This document shows positions 9,149-17,695 of a stretch of DNA of 64,000 nucleotides, piece after piece (within the stretch, counting starts at the first letter, position 1; each line of letters opens with the position of its first letter). Origin of the DNA: Prevotella sp. (lineage in GTDB: Bacteria > Bacteroidota > Bacteroidia > Bacteroidales > Bacteroidaceae); contig JAFVGS010000049.1 of the NCBI GenBank assembly GCA_017474845.1, positions 32,516 through 96,515 of the forward strand, in the 5' to 3' direction. The translations under genes and the position numbers were made by a program. The notes under the pieces were generated by a model. The model searched no databases. It had not been told where the DNA came from and saw only the letters and a list, made by a program, of their open reading frames with translations.

Positions 9149-9297
9149 GTGCCTTGTAAAACATAGTAAGGTGCCTTGTAAAACGTAGAGAAGTGCCTTG
9201 TATAGTTAAAACAACGCCAGTGTTTGATAAATCAAAGGCATTGTTTAATAAAACAAAGGCATTGTTTAATAAATCAAAGGCGTCGTTCAATAGAATT
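9149..9297. repeat. Two degenerate tandem arrays (22-bp x3 and 21-bp x4) upstream of the sialidase gene
   Basis: GTGCCTTGTAAAAC-type units start at 9149, 9171 and 9193 (22-bp period). AAGGCATTGTTTAATAAA-type units start at about 9235, 9256 and 9277 (21-bp period), with a divergent unit before them. The two arrays are partly inverted relative to each other (GTGCCTTGT against ACAAAGGCAT), so a large imperfect stem is possible. This fills most of the 289-base gap between the sialidase promoter and the next gene. Confidence 0.75.
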
Positions 9298-9309
9298 TTG
9301 TACAAAAGA

Positions 9310-9332
9310 GGGGAGGCAATCATTGCCTCCCC
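9310..9332 (-). terminator. Terminator downstream of the glycan-binding-like gene
   Basis: GGGGAGGCAAT (9310-9320) and ATTGCCTCCCC (9322-9332) form an 11-bp perfect inverted repeat. On the minus strand it is followed by TCTTTTG. It lies 35 bases beyond the stop of the gene ending at 9367. Confidence 0.8.
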
Positions 9333-9366
9333 AATTATTTACGTTTTGAAGTTAATCTGTGCAGGT

Positions 9367-11679
9367 TTACTTCTGGATGTACTTCTTACCGTTCTTGATC
9401 ACAAGACCCTTATAAGAAGCGTTCACCTTCTGACCAGCGATGTTGTAGATAGCACCATTAGCAGCAGCCTTCACAACCTTAGCACTCTTAATAGCGGTCT
9501 GGCCACCACCTGTGTAGATTACAACACCGTCCTCGGTAGCGATGGTAACATCGTCAGCCTTAGAGAATGCGAATGCAGCAGCAGTGATCTTAGAACCGTT
9601 AGCATTAACGATGTACTTACACTCCTTGAAGATGGGGAATGCGATGACACCAAGACCGTTGACCTTGATAGCAGTCCAAGAAGTAGTACCGTCTTCGTTA
9701 GTTGTCTGGTGAGCAGCATACTTCTCAGGATCGGTAGCCTTCAGGAATTCCTGCTCAGCCCACTCTACAGAGTTCTTAACCTCATTCAGCTCGCCTTCAC
9801 CCTTCAGCTCGAAGCTGTAAACAGCGCCGAGGTCTGTAGAAGCGTCGCCCTGAGCAGCGAACTTGTAACCAATAGCGGTACCCTCTTCGAATACGGTGTA
9901 AGCCTTGTTAGAAGAAGCCTTGTGGATGACATACAGGAAACCATCTTCATTAGCGGTGAACTCCAGATATGCACCGCTAACGGGAGCAAGCAGTGTAGTA
10001 GAAGGAGTACCACCGTCGGCATCCTTCGGGTTAGTTCCACCCTGGAGACCACCCTTGAACGTAGCACCGTTAATAACGGCTGCAACATCCTGGGGCTTGT
10101 AGGTGTCGTCAGCACCGATGGCGCATGTGACCTCATCAAGTGCGGCGATTTCAGTTCCGGCAGCCAGAGCTGTACCGTTTTCTGAATCAAGTTCAAGTGC
10201 GTTTTCAACGTTTAAGGCAACGATCTTAGCATCGCCAACAGGCTGAACGGGCTCACTGCTCTCAGGAACAATATGGGATACAGCCTTGGTTTCAGGATCG
10301 AAGGTGATAAAGAGTGTTGCTGCTTCTTCTGCCAAATCGAGGACATAGTTGCCGTCAGGACCGTCACCACCATAATTCTCAGACCAGTCGTGGTTGACAC
10401 GAACCTTGAGCTGATATGAACCAGCGGCTACGTTGTTGAAAACAGCAGCATAGAACTTGTTCTCCTCGTCCCAAGTCATATCGGTATCATTGTCCCAGTT
10501 ACCGTTGATGGTACCAATGACAGAGTAGGTCTTTTCGCCAATCACAGCCTCACCAGTCTTTTCAGGATCTGCAGAAACCTCCTTGGTATCAGCGTTGAAT
10601 GTGAAGGTCACAGTATATATAGCTGTCTCATCAACGGTCAGAGTGGCGTTGCCGTTTGGACCATTCTCGTTACCATAACTCTCTGTCCAAGCGTGATCCT
10701 TGGCAACCTTATACTCATATGTTACGCCCTTCTCCAGAACGACGCCTTCCTTCACGAGGGTGTAAGTCACACCATCAGTACTCGTCATGTCGTTGTTGGT
10801 ATCTGCGGTATCCCAGTTGGAGCCCAGCAGGTTAGAGCCACCTGCGACAGTCCATAATTCGATTGTAGGCTCAACAGGAGTAGCGCTACCTTCGCCGATG
10901 ATGGTCACACCATCAGAAGTAGAAGAAATGCTTACGTTGTCCTCTGTGCTGAATGCGAAACCAGCAGCCGTGAGCTTAGAACCATTGGCATTGACGATGT
11001 ACTTGCAATCCTTGTAGACAGGGAACTTGATGACACCAAGGCCGTTGACCTTGATAGCATCCCAAGTAGTCTTACCTTCTGCGTCAGTAGAAGTATGAGC
11101 TGTATACTTATCAGGAGCGGTATTCTTCAGGAATTCCTGCTCTGCCCACTCGATAGGGTTCTTGACCACATACTGCTCGTTCTCAACCTCGTAGGGAAGA
11201 GTGAACTGGTAAACAGCACCGAGATCGGTAGCAGCATCGCCGATAGCTGCGAACGTGTAGCTGATAGCAGTACCCTCCTCAAACACGCTGTAAGCCTTGT
11301 TTGAAGAAGCCTTGTGCATCACGTAGAGGTAACCGTCAGCCTTTGCCTCGAATACGAGGAAAGCACCGCTGGCTGGCTGAAGCAGAGTGGTAGCAGGTGT
11401 GCCACCATCAGCATCTTTCGGGTTTGTACCACCCTGTAGACCGCCGGCGATCTCTGTTCCGTTGACTGTAAATTTAGCAGACTGGGGCTTGTAGGTGTCG
11501 TCGGCACCGATTGTAGCCACAATGCTCTCTGTCTCACCGATGACGGTGCCAGCAGCCAGTGCGGTACCGTTGTCGGCATCCAGCTCCAATGCATTGTCTG
11601 CATTGAATGTGCAGATTTCCTGCGCATTCATACTCAGTGCTGCAAAGATTGCAGCTGCGCTAAGTAAAATTTTCTTCAT
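9367..11679 (-). CDS. Secreted duplicated-domain protein with two X25/SusE-like starch-binding-type modules
   Basis: The 770-residue protein has a signal peptide (about 1-19). A module at about 20-262 is repeated at about 481-715; both copies contain NALELD, NGTALAAGT, ADDTYKPQ, GGLQGGTNPKDADGGTP and KYIVNANGSK. Between them lie two shorter beta modules (about 272-375 and 380-470) with ELWTVAGGSNLLGSNWD and YSVIGTINGNWDNDTD plus an HxWxENYGxxGPxGN pattern. These resemble the SusE/F and pullulanase X25 carbohydrate-binding modules. The tail reads IYNIAGQKVNASYKGLVI then GKKYIQK, the short Prevotella C-terminal signal pattern seen on other secreted proteins here. No catalytic motif was found. 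It follows the SusCD genes but has its own promoter and terminator. Confidence 0.7.
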   Translation of the reverse strand: MKKILLSAAAIFAALSMNAQEICTFNADNALELDADNGTALAAGTVIGETESIVATIGADDTYKPQSAKFTVNGTEIAGGLQGGTNPKDADGGTPATTLLQPASGAFLVFEAKADGYLYVMHKASSNKAYSVFEEGTAISYTFAAIGDAATDLGAVYQFTLPYEVENEQYVVKNPIEWAEQEFLKNTAPDKYTAHTSTDAEGKTTWDAIKVNGLGVIKFPVYKDCKYIVNANGSKLTAAGFAFSTEDNVSISSTSDGVTIIGEGSATPVEPTIELWTVAGGSNLLGSNWDTADTNNDMTSTDGVTYTLVKEGVVLEKGVTYEYKVAKDHAWTESYGNENGPNGNATLTVDETAIYTVTFTFNADTKEVSADPEKTGEAVIGEKTYSVIGTINGNWDNDTDMTWDEENKFYAAVFNNVAAGSYQLKVRVNHDWSENYGGDGPDGNYVLDLAEEAATLFITFDPETKAVSHIVPESSEPVQPVGDAKIVALNVENALELDSENGTALAAGTEIAALDEVTCAIGADDTYKPQDVAAVINGATFKGGLQGGTNPKDADGGTPSTTLLAPVSGAYLEFTANEDGFLYVIHKASSNKAYTVFEEGTAIGYKFAAQGDASTDLGAVYSFELKGEGELNEVKNSVEWAEQEFLKATDPEKYAAHQTTNEDGTTSWTAIKVNGLGVIAFPIFKECKYIVNANGSKITAAAFAFSKADDVTIATEDGVVIYTGGGQTAIKSAKVVKAAANGAIYNIAGQKVNASYKGLVIKNGKKYIQK

Positions 11680-11732
11680 AAATTTAATTTTTTAGTTTAT
11701 AATTAGTTTAAAATAGGGGTTTATTTCCGTTG

Positions 11733-11764
11733 CAAAGATAGAACTTTATTTCTAAATATACAAA
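11733..11764 (-). promoter_or_regulatory. Promoter of the duplicated-domain protein
   Basis: On the minus strand TTTG (11764-11761), exactly 20 bases, then TATCTTTG (11740-11733). This predicts a leader of about 48 bases and makes the gene its own transcription unit, downstream of the SusCD terminator. Confidence 0.8.
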
Positions 11765-11796
11765 CTTTTGGAAACTTTTTTGTTTAAAAGATTATA

Positions 11797-11833
11797 AAAG
11801 GAGGGATAGCAAGCATGTCGCTTCCCTCCTTTT
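11797..11833 (-). terminator. Terminator of the SusCD-lipoprotein operon
   Basis: AAAAGGAGGGA (11797-11807) pairs with TCCCTCCTTTT (11823-11833), with an inner AGC/GCT extension. On the minus strand it is followed by ATAATCTTTT. It lies 12 bases past the lipoprotein stop. Confidence 0.8.
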
Positions 11834-11844
11834 GAATCTTTATT

Positions 11845-12303
11845 CTATTTCTTTCCGATAAACTCGTACTTGAATTCGTAGTTCTTACGGCCCACCTTCT
11901 GACTGATGGTGAAGGAGGTCGTCATATTACCGTTCTCATCTATTCTACCAGAGAATGCTACGCCCAGTTTATTGGCATCGCTGGCAGTCTGGTTGAAGAA
12001 CTGATAGCCATAGTTGGCGTGCCAAACGTTTGCAATCGAGGTGGCATCGAGAGATGTCTCAGGGCAGGAGAAGGTGACATTGGTCACATTGGCTTCACTG
12101 CCAGCAGCAAGTGTTACAGTTCCGCTGTATGTCTCGGAGCCGTCATCACCAGTACGGGTCCATGTGCCGCTGTACGTGCCTGCAGAACCCTGGGCAGCCG
12201 TCTTGTCGTAGTTGATGACGGGATCGTCATTGTCGTCGCCACAAGCTACGAAGGTGCAGCTGAGTGCGAGAGCGGCTATTGCTGAAAAGATATATTTCTT
12301 CAT
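11845..12303 (-). CDS. Small surface lipoprotein of the SusCD operon, calycin-like
   Basis: The start is placed at the ATG at 12303 (152 residues); an upstream TTG at 12312 lies in the word-repeat spacer and is unlikely. The signal peptide ends in a lipobox with Cys21, immediately followed by GDDNDD. Such an acidic run after the cysteine is the type of lipoprotein export signal that sends Bacteroidota lipoproteins to the cell surface. The mature part (about 50-150) is beta-rich (GTYSGTWTRTGDDGSETYSGTV and an FSGRIDENGNMTTSF strand pair), resembling small calycin-like Bacteroidales lipoproteins. As third gene after susC and susD it probably helps bind or present the glycan. The exact family was not recognised. 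Confidence 0.7.
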   Translation of the reverse strand: MKKYIFSAIAALALSCTFVACGDDNDDPVINYDKTAAQGSAGTYSGTWTRTGDDGSETYSGTVTLAAGSEANVTNVTFSCPETSLDATSIANVWHANYGYQFFNQTASDANKLGVAFSGRIDENGNMTTSFTISQKVGRKNYEFKYEFIGKK

Positions 12304-12337
12304 AATTTTCAATCTTCAATGTTCAATAATCAATCTA
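12304..12337. repeat. ATTGAA-word spacer between SusD and the lipoprotein
   Basis: Read on the minus strand this gap contains ATTGAAC, ATTGAAG, ATTGAAA in tandem directly before the lipoprotein ATG, another iterated-word spacer. Confidence 0.6.
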
Positions 12338-14179
12338 TTAATATCCAGGATTCTGGTCTGCCACAGAGATGCCAGTGTTAGCACTGATCTCGTTGGTGGG
12401 AATCGGACGATACCATCTGATATTGCCGTCGTTGCCCTTCATGGCATTCTCGTCGGAGATATACTCGCTGAACTCCACGTTGTAACGAACCAGCTGCTTG
12501 GTGCGGCGGAGGTCCATCCAACGGTGTCCCTCGCCATAGAGCTCACGGGCACGCTCATCGAGAACGAGGTCGATGTCCTTGATGGTGAAGTTGCCAGTGG
12601 TGGTGTATTCAGGCTTGTAGGCACTGAATGAAGCCAGGGCGGAAAGGCCGGCACGGCTGCGGACGGCGTTGATCTTATCAAGAGCCTGAGCGGTCTGGCC
12701 TGCCATCAGGTAAGCCTCGGCAGCAATCAGGTACATGTCGCTCACGTGGAGCAGGACGATGTCGCGATAGTTGTTAGCCTTGTTGGTGAAGTCGGCAGCA
12801 GCATCGTCGAACTTCTTCACACAGGCACCATTGCTGGTCTGGACGTTGTAGTCTGTAATGGCCACTTTCGACTTGGTCCATTTTGCTACACCGTTAGCAT
12901 CCTGGACATAAACCCAGAGGGTGACCTGAGGCAAAGTGAGCAGAGACACGCGGACGTCGGCATTGGCATACTTGTCCTTATCGGCAATCAACTGGCTCTC
13001 GTGTGAGTCGATCCAGGCCTGTACTTCTTTCTCAGTATAGTAGTGGGGGAAGTATGCCTTGCAGATGGGCATCGTGCTAAGCTTATCTCTTGAGTTATAG
13101 TAGGCGTAATATCCTTCAGTGCCCCAAGTAGGCTTGCCGCTGCCGTCGAATGAAGAGTTATACATGAACATCATATAGGTGGCATCGTAGCGGTTATCGC
13201 CCTTCTCAAAGAGGTACATGCTCTTCTGCGACTGGCAGTCATCAGAGCTGACACCCTTGATACCGCTGGCGTCATAGGCTCCGTAGTAACCGCCGAAGGT
13301 GCCGTGCATAGAGTGTCCACCATCCATGATGTCACCAGGATAGCCGTTGCGCTCATACTGGATGGAGAAGATTTCCTCAGCGTTGCCCTCATTGAAGGGT
13401 GACCATTTGTCCTCAAACGACATGGTTAGACTGATGCCGTTGATGGCCTTCTCTGCCCAAGAGGCAGCCTGACTGAAGTTGGAGGTGCTGTTGACAGAAT
13501 AAGAACCATCGGTAGCACTGCCGCTTAAAGAGGTGTCGAGATCCCAGCCTGCTGCCAGATAGACCTTGGCGAGCAAGGCTGCGATAGACTGCTTGCTGGC
13601 ATGGCCATCATGGCGCTGTGTGTCCAGTGTGGAACTGTTGTAGAGACTGGTCAGATCCTCAATCATACTTGCGTAAACCTCGTTCAGCGGCGTACGGGGA
13701 TAGTTGGTCTCCGCACTGTTGATGTACTCTGTGATATAAGGTACACTGCCGAAGTGCTGGGTCAGGATGTAGTAGCCGTAGTTACGGAGGAAGCGGGCTT
13801 CCTGGCCTAACTGTGAGTCGGCACCTGCATAGTAGATGACACCGTTTGACAGGTTGATGGTCTTATACAAATTAGAGTAGAGGCTGGTGATGGTACCATT
13901 GTCTGCATTAAAGGTATAGGTGTCGAAATCAGACACAGTCTTACCACGGGTGTGGATATAGAGGTCGGTACCTCTTGAGAACAGGTCTGTATTGAATCCG
14001 TATGACTTCATGCTGCTGTATGCAGCGGTCAGCAGTGTGGACGCATCCTTGCTGAAGAAATCTTCTGCCGTCTGTCCGCCAGCCGACTTGTTCTCGGCTT
14101 CCAGGAAGTCGCTGCAGGCTGTCAGTGTGAAACCTGCAAAGAGGGCGGCAATCACTGATAAATATATATTCTTTTTCAT
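12338..14179 (-). CDS. SusD/RagB-family nutrient-binding outer-membrane lipoprotein
   Basis: The 613-residue protein has a type II signal peptide with lipobox Cys22 (LTAC). SusD-type TPR helices follow, along with the C-terminal signature DLVLDERARELYGEGHRWMDLRR (near 540). It forms the lid of the SusC channel and captures oligosaccharide at the surface. The gene lies 46 bases downstream of susC on the same strand. Its linkage to pectin enzymes suggests galacturonan or rhamnogalacturonan oligosaccharides as the ligand, which is an inference from context and a shared promoter motif. Confidence 0.95.
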   Translation of the reverse strand: MKKNIYLSVIAALFAGFTLTACSDFLEAENKSAGGQTAEDFFSKDASTLLTAAYSSMKSYGFNTDLFSRGTDLYIHTRGKTVSDFDTYTFNADNGTITSLYSNLYKTINLSNGVIYYAGADSQLGQEARFLRNYGYYILTQHFGSVPYITEYINSAETNYPRTPLNEVYASMIEDLTSLYNSSTLDTQRHDGHASKQSIAALLAKVYLAAGWDLDTSLSGSATDGSYSVNSTSNFSQAASWAEKAINGISLTMSFEDKWSPFNEGNAEEIFSIQYERNGYPGDIMDGGHSMHGTFGGYYGAYDASGIKGVSSDDCQSQKSMYLFEKGDNRYDATYMMFMYNSSFDGSGKPTWGTEGYYAYYNSRDKLSTMPICKAYFPHYYTEKEVQAWIDSHESQLIADKDKYANADVRVSLLTLPQVTLWVYVQDANGVAKWTKSKVAITDYNVQTSNGACVKKFDDAAADFTNKANNYRDIVLLHVSDMYLIAAEAYLMAGQTAQALDKINAVRSRAGLSALASFSAYKPEYTTTGNFTIKDIDLVLDERARELYGEGHRWMDLRRTKQLVRYNVEFSEYISDENAMKGNDGNIRWYRPIPTNEISANTGISVADQNPGY

Positions 14180-14215
14180 ATCTTCTTTACTTCTTTAACT
14201 TCATTAACTTCTTAA
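14180..14215. repeat. GAAGTTAA-word spacer between SusC and SusD
   Basis: On the minus strand the 46-base SusC-SusD gap reads as about four copies of an 8-9 base word (GAAGTTAA, GAAGTTAAT, GAAGTTAAA, GAAGTAAA). The same word family fills 42966-43016 in an unrelated place. Confidence 0.7.
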
Positions 14216-14225
14216 CTTCAATCCC

Positions 14226-17200
14226 TTAGAACTTAATGCTTGCGCCAACCTGATAGTTGATGGTGCTAGGACCATCCTGCTTAACACCTGCACCTGCCCA
14301 CTCTGGGTCGAAGCCTTTGTAGCCAGTGAAGACGAACGGATTGGTAATCGTTGCATAGAGACGAAGGTGCTTGCAGCCGATCTTGTTGAGGAGATTCTTC
14401 TCGAAAGTGTAGCCTAACGTGATGTTCTTCACCTTCATGAAGGTGGCATCGACGACACCCTTGGCTTGGTTCCATTCTGAAGCCTGACGGCCAACACCGC
14501 CGCTGCTACCACCGTTGTTGGGGAAGGGATACTCACCGTAGTGAGTGGTCTCCTGATACTTCGGATTGATGTAGGTGCCGTCAGGATTCACGCCGTCGCA
14601 GTCAATCAATGTACCAGCAGGGATGTACCAGTCCATGTTCAACTTCTGACGACCACGGTCACTGAGGTCAACGATGTTACTGGTCAGGAAGGAAGAATAA
14701 ACCTTATAGCCCACCTTGGCATAGAGGGAGAACGAGAAGTCCCAGTTCTTCCAGCTGAGGTTAGAGGTGAAGCTACCCGTAAAGTCAGGATCCATGCTCG
14801 TGATGGTGCGGTCATCCGGATTGATGTTGCCATCGCCGTTCTGGTCGACTACCCATGGCTGACCCTCAGTCAGACCGTAAACCTTATAGTAATAATCATA
14901 CTCCTTCATGGTAGAACCTGGTGTCAGGCCAGCATTCTTAGCTGCCATATTATCAGGAACCGTCATGTCGCGGTCAGAGACGATGCCGCCCCATTCGTAA
15001 GCATATACGTTGTTGGCAGAATAGTCGACGAACAGGTTGCCTGTCGTACCAGAGCTGAGCACTCTGTCACCAGTACCGTTAATCTCGCGTACCCTATTCT
15101 TATTATGTGAGAAGGTGAGGGTGGTCTCCCAGTGCCAGTCCTTGTTCTCAATGTTGATGGTGGTCAATGCGATTTCAATACCAGTATTGCGGACAGATCC
15201 GACGTTGGTCACCATCGTGCCGCCACCAGAGACGAGCGGAAGCTGGACGGGGAAGAGCAGATCTTTAGATGTCTTCTGATAGAAATCGATGCTACCGTTG
15301 ATGCGGCCACCGATGAAACCGAAGTCGATACCGGCATTGTACTCGGTAGAGGTCTCCCACTGCAGATCCTTATTCACAATGCTGGAGGCTGTATAGCCAG
15401 TGTTGTATGAGCTTCCGAAAGGATAGCTGATAGGACTTGAGAGTGTCTGCTGAGTATCGTAGGCACCGATACCGGTGTTGTTACCAGTCACACCGTATGA
15501 AAGACGGAGCTTCAAGTTGCTGAGCCAATTGCTGGCTTTCTGCATGAATGGCTCTTCAGAGATACGCCAGGCAGCAGCTGCAGAGGGGAATGTACCCCAG
15601 CGGTTGTCCTTGGTGAACTTCGAGCTGCCATCACGACGGATGGTGGCGGTCACCAGGTACTTACCCTTATAGCTGTAGTTTAAGCGCGCAGCATAAGATA
15701 TCATACTCGTTTCACTGTAGCCGGATCCGAAACTGGCAAGTGCAGTTGCACCGTCAGAATTCTTTGCCGTACCGATATTCCACCAATCAGTATGCTCCAA
15801 CACGTCAGTACCTCCCATGCTGATCTTCTCCGTATTGCTGGCCTCTGAAGAGAATAACAGCATTACACCGATGTTGTGATCATTGGCGATGGTGGTGTTG
15901 TAGTTAAGGATGTTGTCCCATGTCCAAGAGAAAGAACGATTAGTTGTCAGACTTGCAGAGTTCTGAGACAGTCCAGAATCGTAGAAGTTTCCGTCTTCAT
16001 CCTTGTATCCCTCGAAGTAGCCCTCACGATAGTTGTTATAGCTGGGAGAGAAGGTGGTCTTGAAGTCCAGACCCTTGATGATGTCAAATTTCACGTAGAA
16101 GTTTCCTAATACTCTCCAGGTCTCACGCTCATTTTTGGTGCTCTGCATCTTGAGTAGCGGGTTGGGCTCGTCAGAGAACTGGTAGGAAGCTGTACCCAAA
16201 GCCTGGTAGTTACCGGGCTTGGCATACGGTTTGCCATTGGCATCGTATGGAGTCATATAGGGGTTCATGCGGAAAGCACTCTGAATGGCTGCGTCGTTGG
16301 CATAGTCGTTCTCGAGACGGGCTGCGTTAAAGCTGAATCCTGCACTCACGACCTTGTTGATCTTGGCATCGATACTTCCCTTGAAGTTAATGCGGTTAGA
16401 CTTATCGCCTTTGTAGACGCCTTCTTCACCGTTGTAACCAACACCGATATGATAGTTGATGTTTTCACTACCACCGCTGACAGCTAAGTAATGGTTCTGC
16501 TGGCTACCGTTCTGGGTCACCATGTCGGGCCAGTCGTAAGTGTTACCGCTGGCGAGCATTTCCTTCATGCGGTAGGCTCCTGAACCCTCGGCCTCACGAA
16601 GCAGACACTGCTCCAGGATGGAACCACCGATCTGGTAGGCGGGGTGTGAAGAGTTGGCTGTGGTGGCTGTAGCACCATTACCTGCGTAGGTCAGGAACTT
16701 CATGAAACGGAAGTTGTAGAACTGCTGTCCGTCCATGAACTCCGGTAAGCGGGCGGTCTTCGACCAGCCGTAGTATCCGTCGTAGCTGATGGTTGGCTTC
16801 TGGTCGCTCTTCGACTTCACGGTCACACCGCCCTTGGTGGTCACCATGACGACACCTGCCGTAGCACGGCTACCATAGATAGCAGTAGAAGAAGCATCCT
16901 TCAGCACGTCGATGCGCTCAATGTCCTGCGGGTTCAGCCAGTCGATATCATCACACATGACACCGTCAACCACATAGAGTGGGGTGGTCTTAGAGTTAAT
17001 AGACGACTTACCACGGATCTCAATGCTGTAGCTGCCGCCACGACCAGAGGTCTGGGTGATGTTCACACCAGGGTTGCTACCCTGCAGGTTACCCAGCACA
17101 GAGGGAGCACCCTTCGCATTCAGCTGTTCGGTGTTCACGGATGATACAGAACCCGTCAGGTCCTGCTTCTTCATCGTACCGTAACCCACGACAACCACGT

Positions 17201-17513
17201 CCTGAAGGGTCGTGGCGTCTTCCTTGAGGACTACGTTAACACTTGTCTTACCAGCGACATTGACATCCTGCGACTGCATACCGATGTACGAAATCGTAAG
17301 CACATTGCCACTCTCCAATTTAATGGTGAAGTTACCGTCGAAGTCCGTCACTGTGGCATTCTTGGTACCTTTCTCCATTACAGTAGCGCCGATGACGGCC
17401 TCGCCCGTTTCATCGACCACATTTCCTGTCACCGTCTGTGCAGATACAGTGCCTATGAAAAGGCTGAGTACCAACATTAGCGCGATGCGGAACGCTTTTA
17501 AATTACCTTGCAT
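14226..17513 (-). CDS. SusC/RagA-family TonB-dependent outer-membrane transporter
   Basis: The 1095-residue protein begins with a signal peptide (about 1-25, ending VSAQ). A carboxypeptidase-D-regulatory-like domain follows (about 27-105), then a TonB-box region (DVVVVGYGTMKKQDLTGSV), a plug (about 115-225), and a 22-strand barrel ending in the aromatic YQVGASIKF. This is the energised import channel for the glycan bound by SusD. It is the first gene of its transcript. A TAAATTTG -7 box and an upstream palindrome shared with the pectinase gene precede it. Confidence 0.97.
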   Translation of the reverse strand: MQGNLKAFRIALMLVLSLFIGTVSAQTVTGNVVDETGEAVIGATVMEKGTKNATVTDFDGNFTIKLESGNVLTISYIGMQSQDVNVAGKTSVNVVLKEDATTLQDVVVVGYGTMKKQDLTGSVSSVNTEQLNAKGAPSVLGNLQGSNPGVNITQTSGRGGSYSIEIRGKSSINSKTTPLYVVDGVMCDDIDWLNPQDIERIDVLKDASSTAIYGSRATAGVVMVTTKGGVTVKSKSDQKPTISYDGYYGWSKTARLPEFMDGQQFYNFRFMKFLTYAGNGATATTANSSHPAYQIGGSILEQCLLREAEGSGAYRMKEMLASGNTYDWPDMVTQNGSQQNHYLAVSGGSENINYHIGVGYNGEEGVYKGDKSNRINFKGSIDAKINKVVSAGFSFNAARLENDYANDAAIQSAFRMNPYMTPYDANGKPYAKPGNYQALGTASYQFSDEPNPLLKMQSTKNERETWRVLGNFYVKFDIIKGLDFKTTFSPSYNNYREGYFEGYKDEDGNFYDSGLSQNSASLTTNRSFSWTWDNILNYNTTIANDHNIGVMLLFSSEASNTEKISMGGTDVLEHTDWWNIGTAKNSDGATALASFGSGYSETSMISYAARLNYSYKGKYLVTATIRRDGSSKFTKDNRWGTFPSAAAAWRISEEPFMQKASNWLSNLKLRLSYGVTGNNTGIGAYDTQQTLSSPISYPFGSSYNTGYTASSIVNKDLQWETSTEYNAGIDFGFIGGRINGSIDFYQKTSKDLLFPVQLPLVSGGGTMVTNVGSVRNTGIEIALTTINIENKDWHWETTLTFSHNKNRVREINGTGDRVLSSGTTGNLFVDYSANNVYAYEWGGIVSDRDMTVPDNMAAKNAGLTPGSTMKEYDYYYKVYGLTEGQPWVVDQNGDGNINPDDRTITSMDPDFTGSFTSNLSWKNWDFSFSLYAKVGYKVYSSFLTSNIVDLSDRGRQKLNMDWYIPAGTLIDCDGVNPDGTYINPKYQETTHYGEYPFPNNGGSSGGVGRQASEWNQAKGVVDATFMKVKNITLGYTFEKNLLNKIGCKHLRLYATITNPFVFTGYKGFDPEWAGAGVKQDGPSTINYQVGASIKF

Positions 17514-17549
17514 ACTTAGTTATTTATTAGTTATAATTAAATTTTGATG

Positions 17550-17581
17550 CAAATTTACGTCTTTTTAGGGAAATAAACGAA
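17550..17581 (-). promoter_or_regulatory. susC promoter
   Basis: On the minus strand TAAATTTG (17557-17550) matches TAnnTTTG. The -33 region at 17581-17578 reads TTCG, 20 bases upstream, and is weaker than consensus. The same TTCG variant occurs at the pectinase promoter, which would fit a promoter needing an activator. Confidence 0.65.
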
Positions 17582-17601
17582 AATATTTCCTAAAAACAAC
17601 A

Positions 17602-17614
17602 CGTAAACGTTTAC
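17602..17614. promoter_or_regulatory. Palindromic operator-like site upstream of susC
   Basis: GTAAACGTTTAC (17603-17614) is a perfect 12-bp palindrome with the central CG typical of LacI/CcpA-type sites. It lies 20 bases upstream of the -33 element. Its core CGTAAACGTT recurs at the same relative place upstream of the pectinase fusion gene, preceded in both by an A-rich AAAAACAA stretch. Confidence 0.6.
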
Positions 17615-17642
17615 AAATATTGTTAAATTTCCATCAATAGAA

Positions 17643-17678
17643 AAATAAGGTGCAGCCTGTGCGGCTACACCTTATTAT
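17643..17678 (-). terminator. Terminator after the CE8-like gene
   Basis: AATAAGGTG(C)AGCC and GGCT(A)CACCTTATT form a 14-bp stem with one mismatch and a five-base loop. On the minus strand it is followed by TTTTTC. It separates the pectinase transcript from the susC promoter. Confidence 0.85.
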
Positions 17679-17695
17679 ATATAGAAGAGAGGGGT

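Noticed and set aside
9193-10185. 330-codon plus-strand open frame over the repeat array and the end of the duplicated-domain gene
   Set aside because: It begins in the tandem repeats and then mirrors the real minus-strand gene; the periodic start is a by-product of the repeats.
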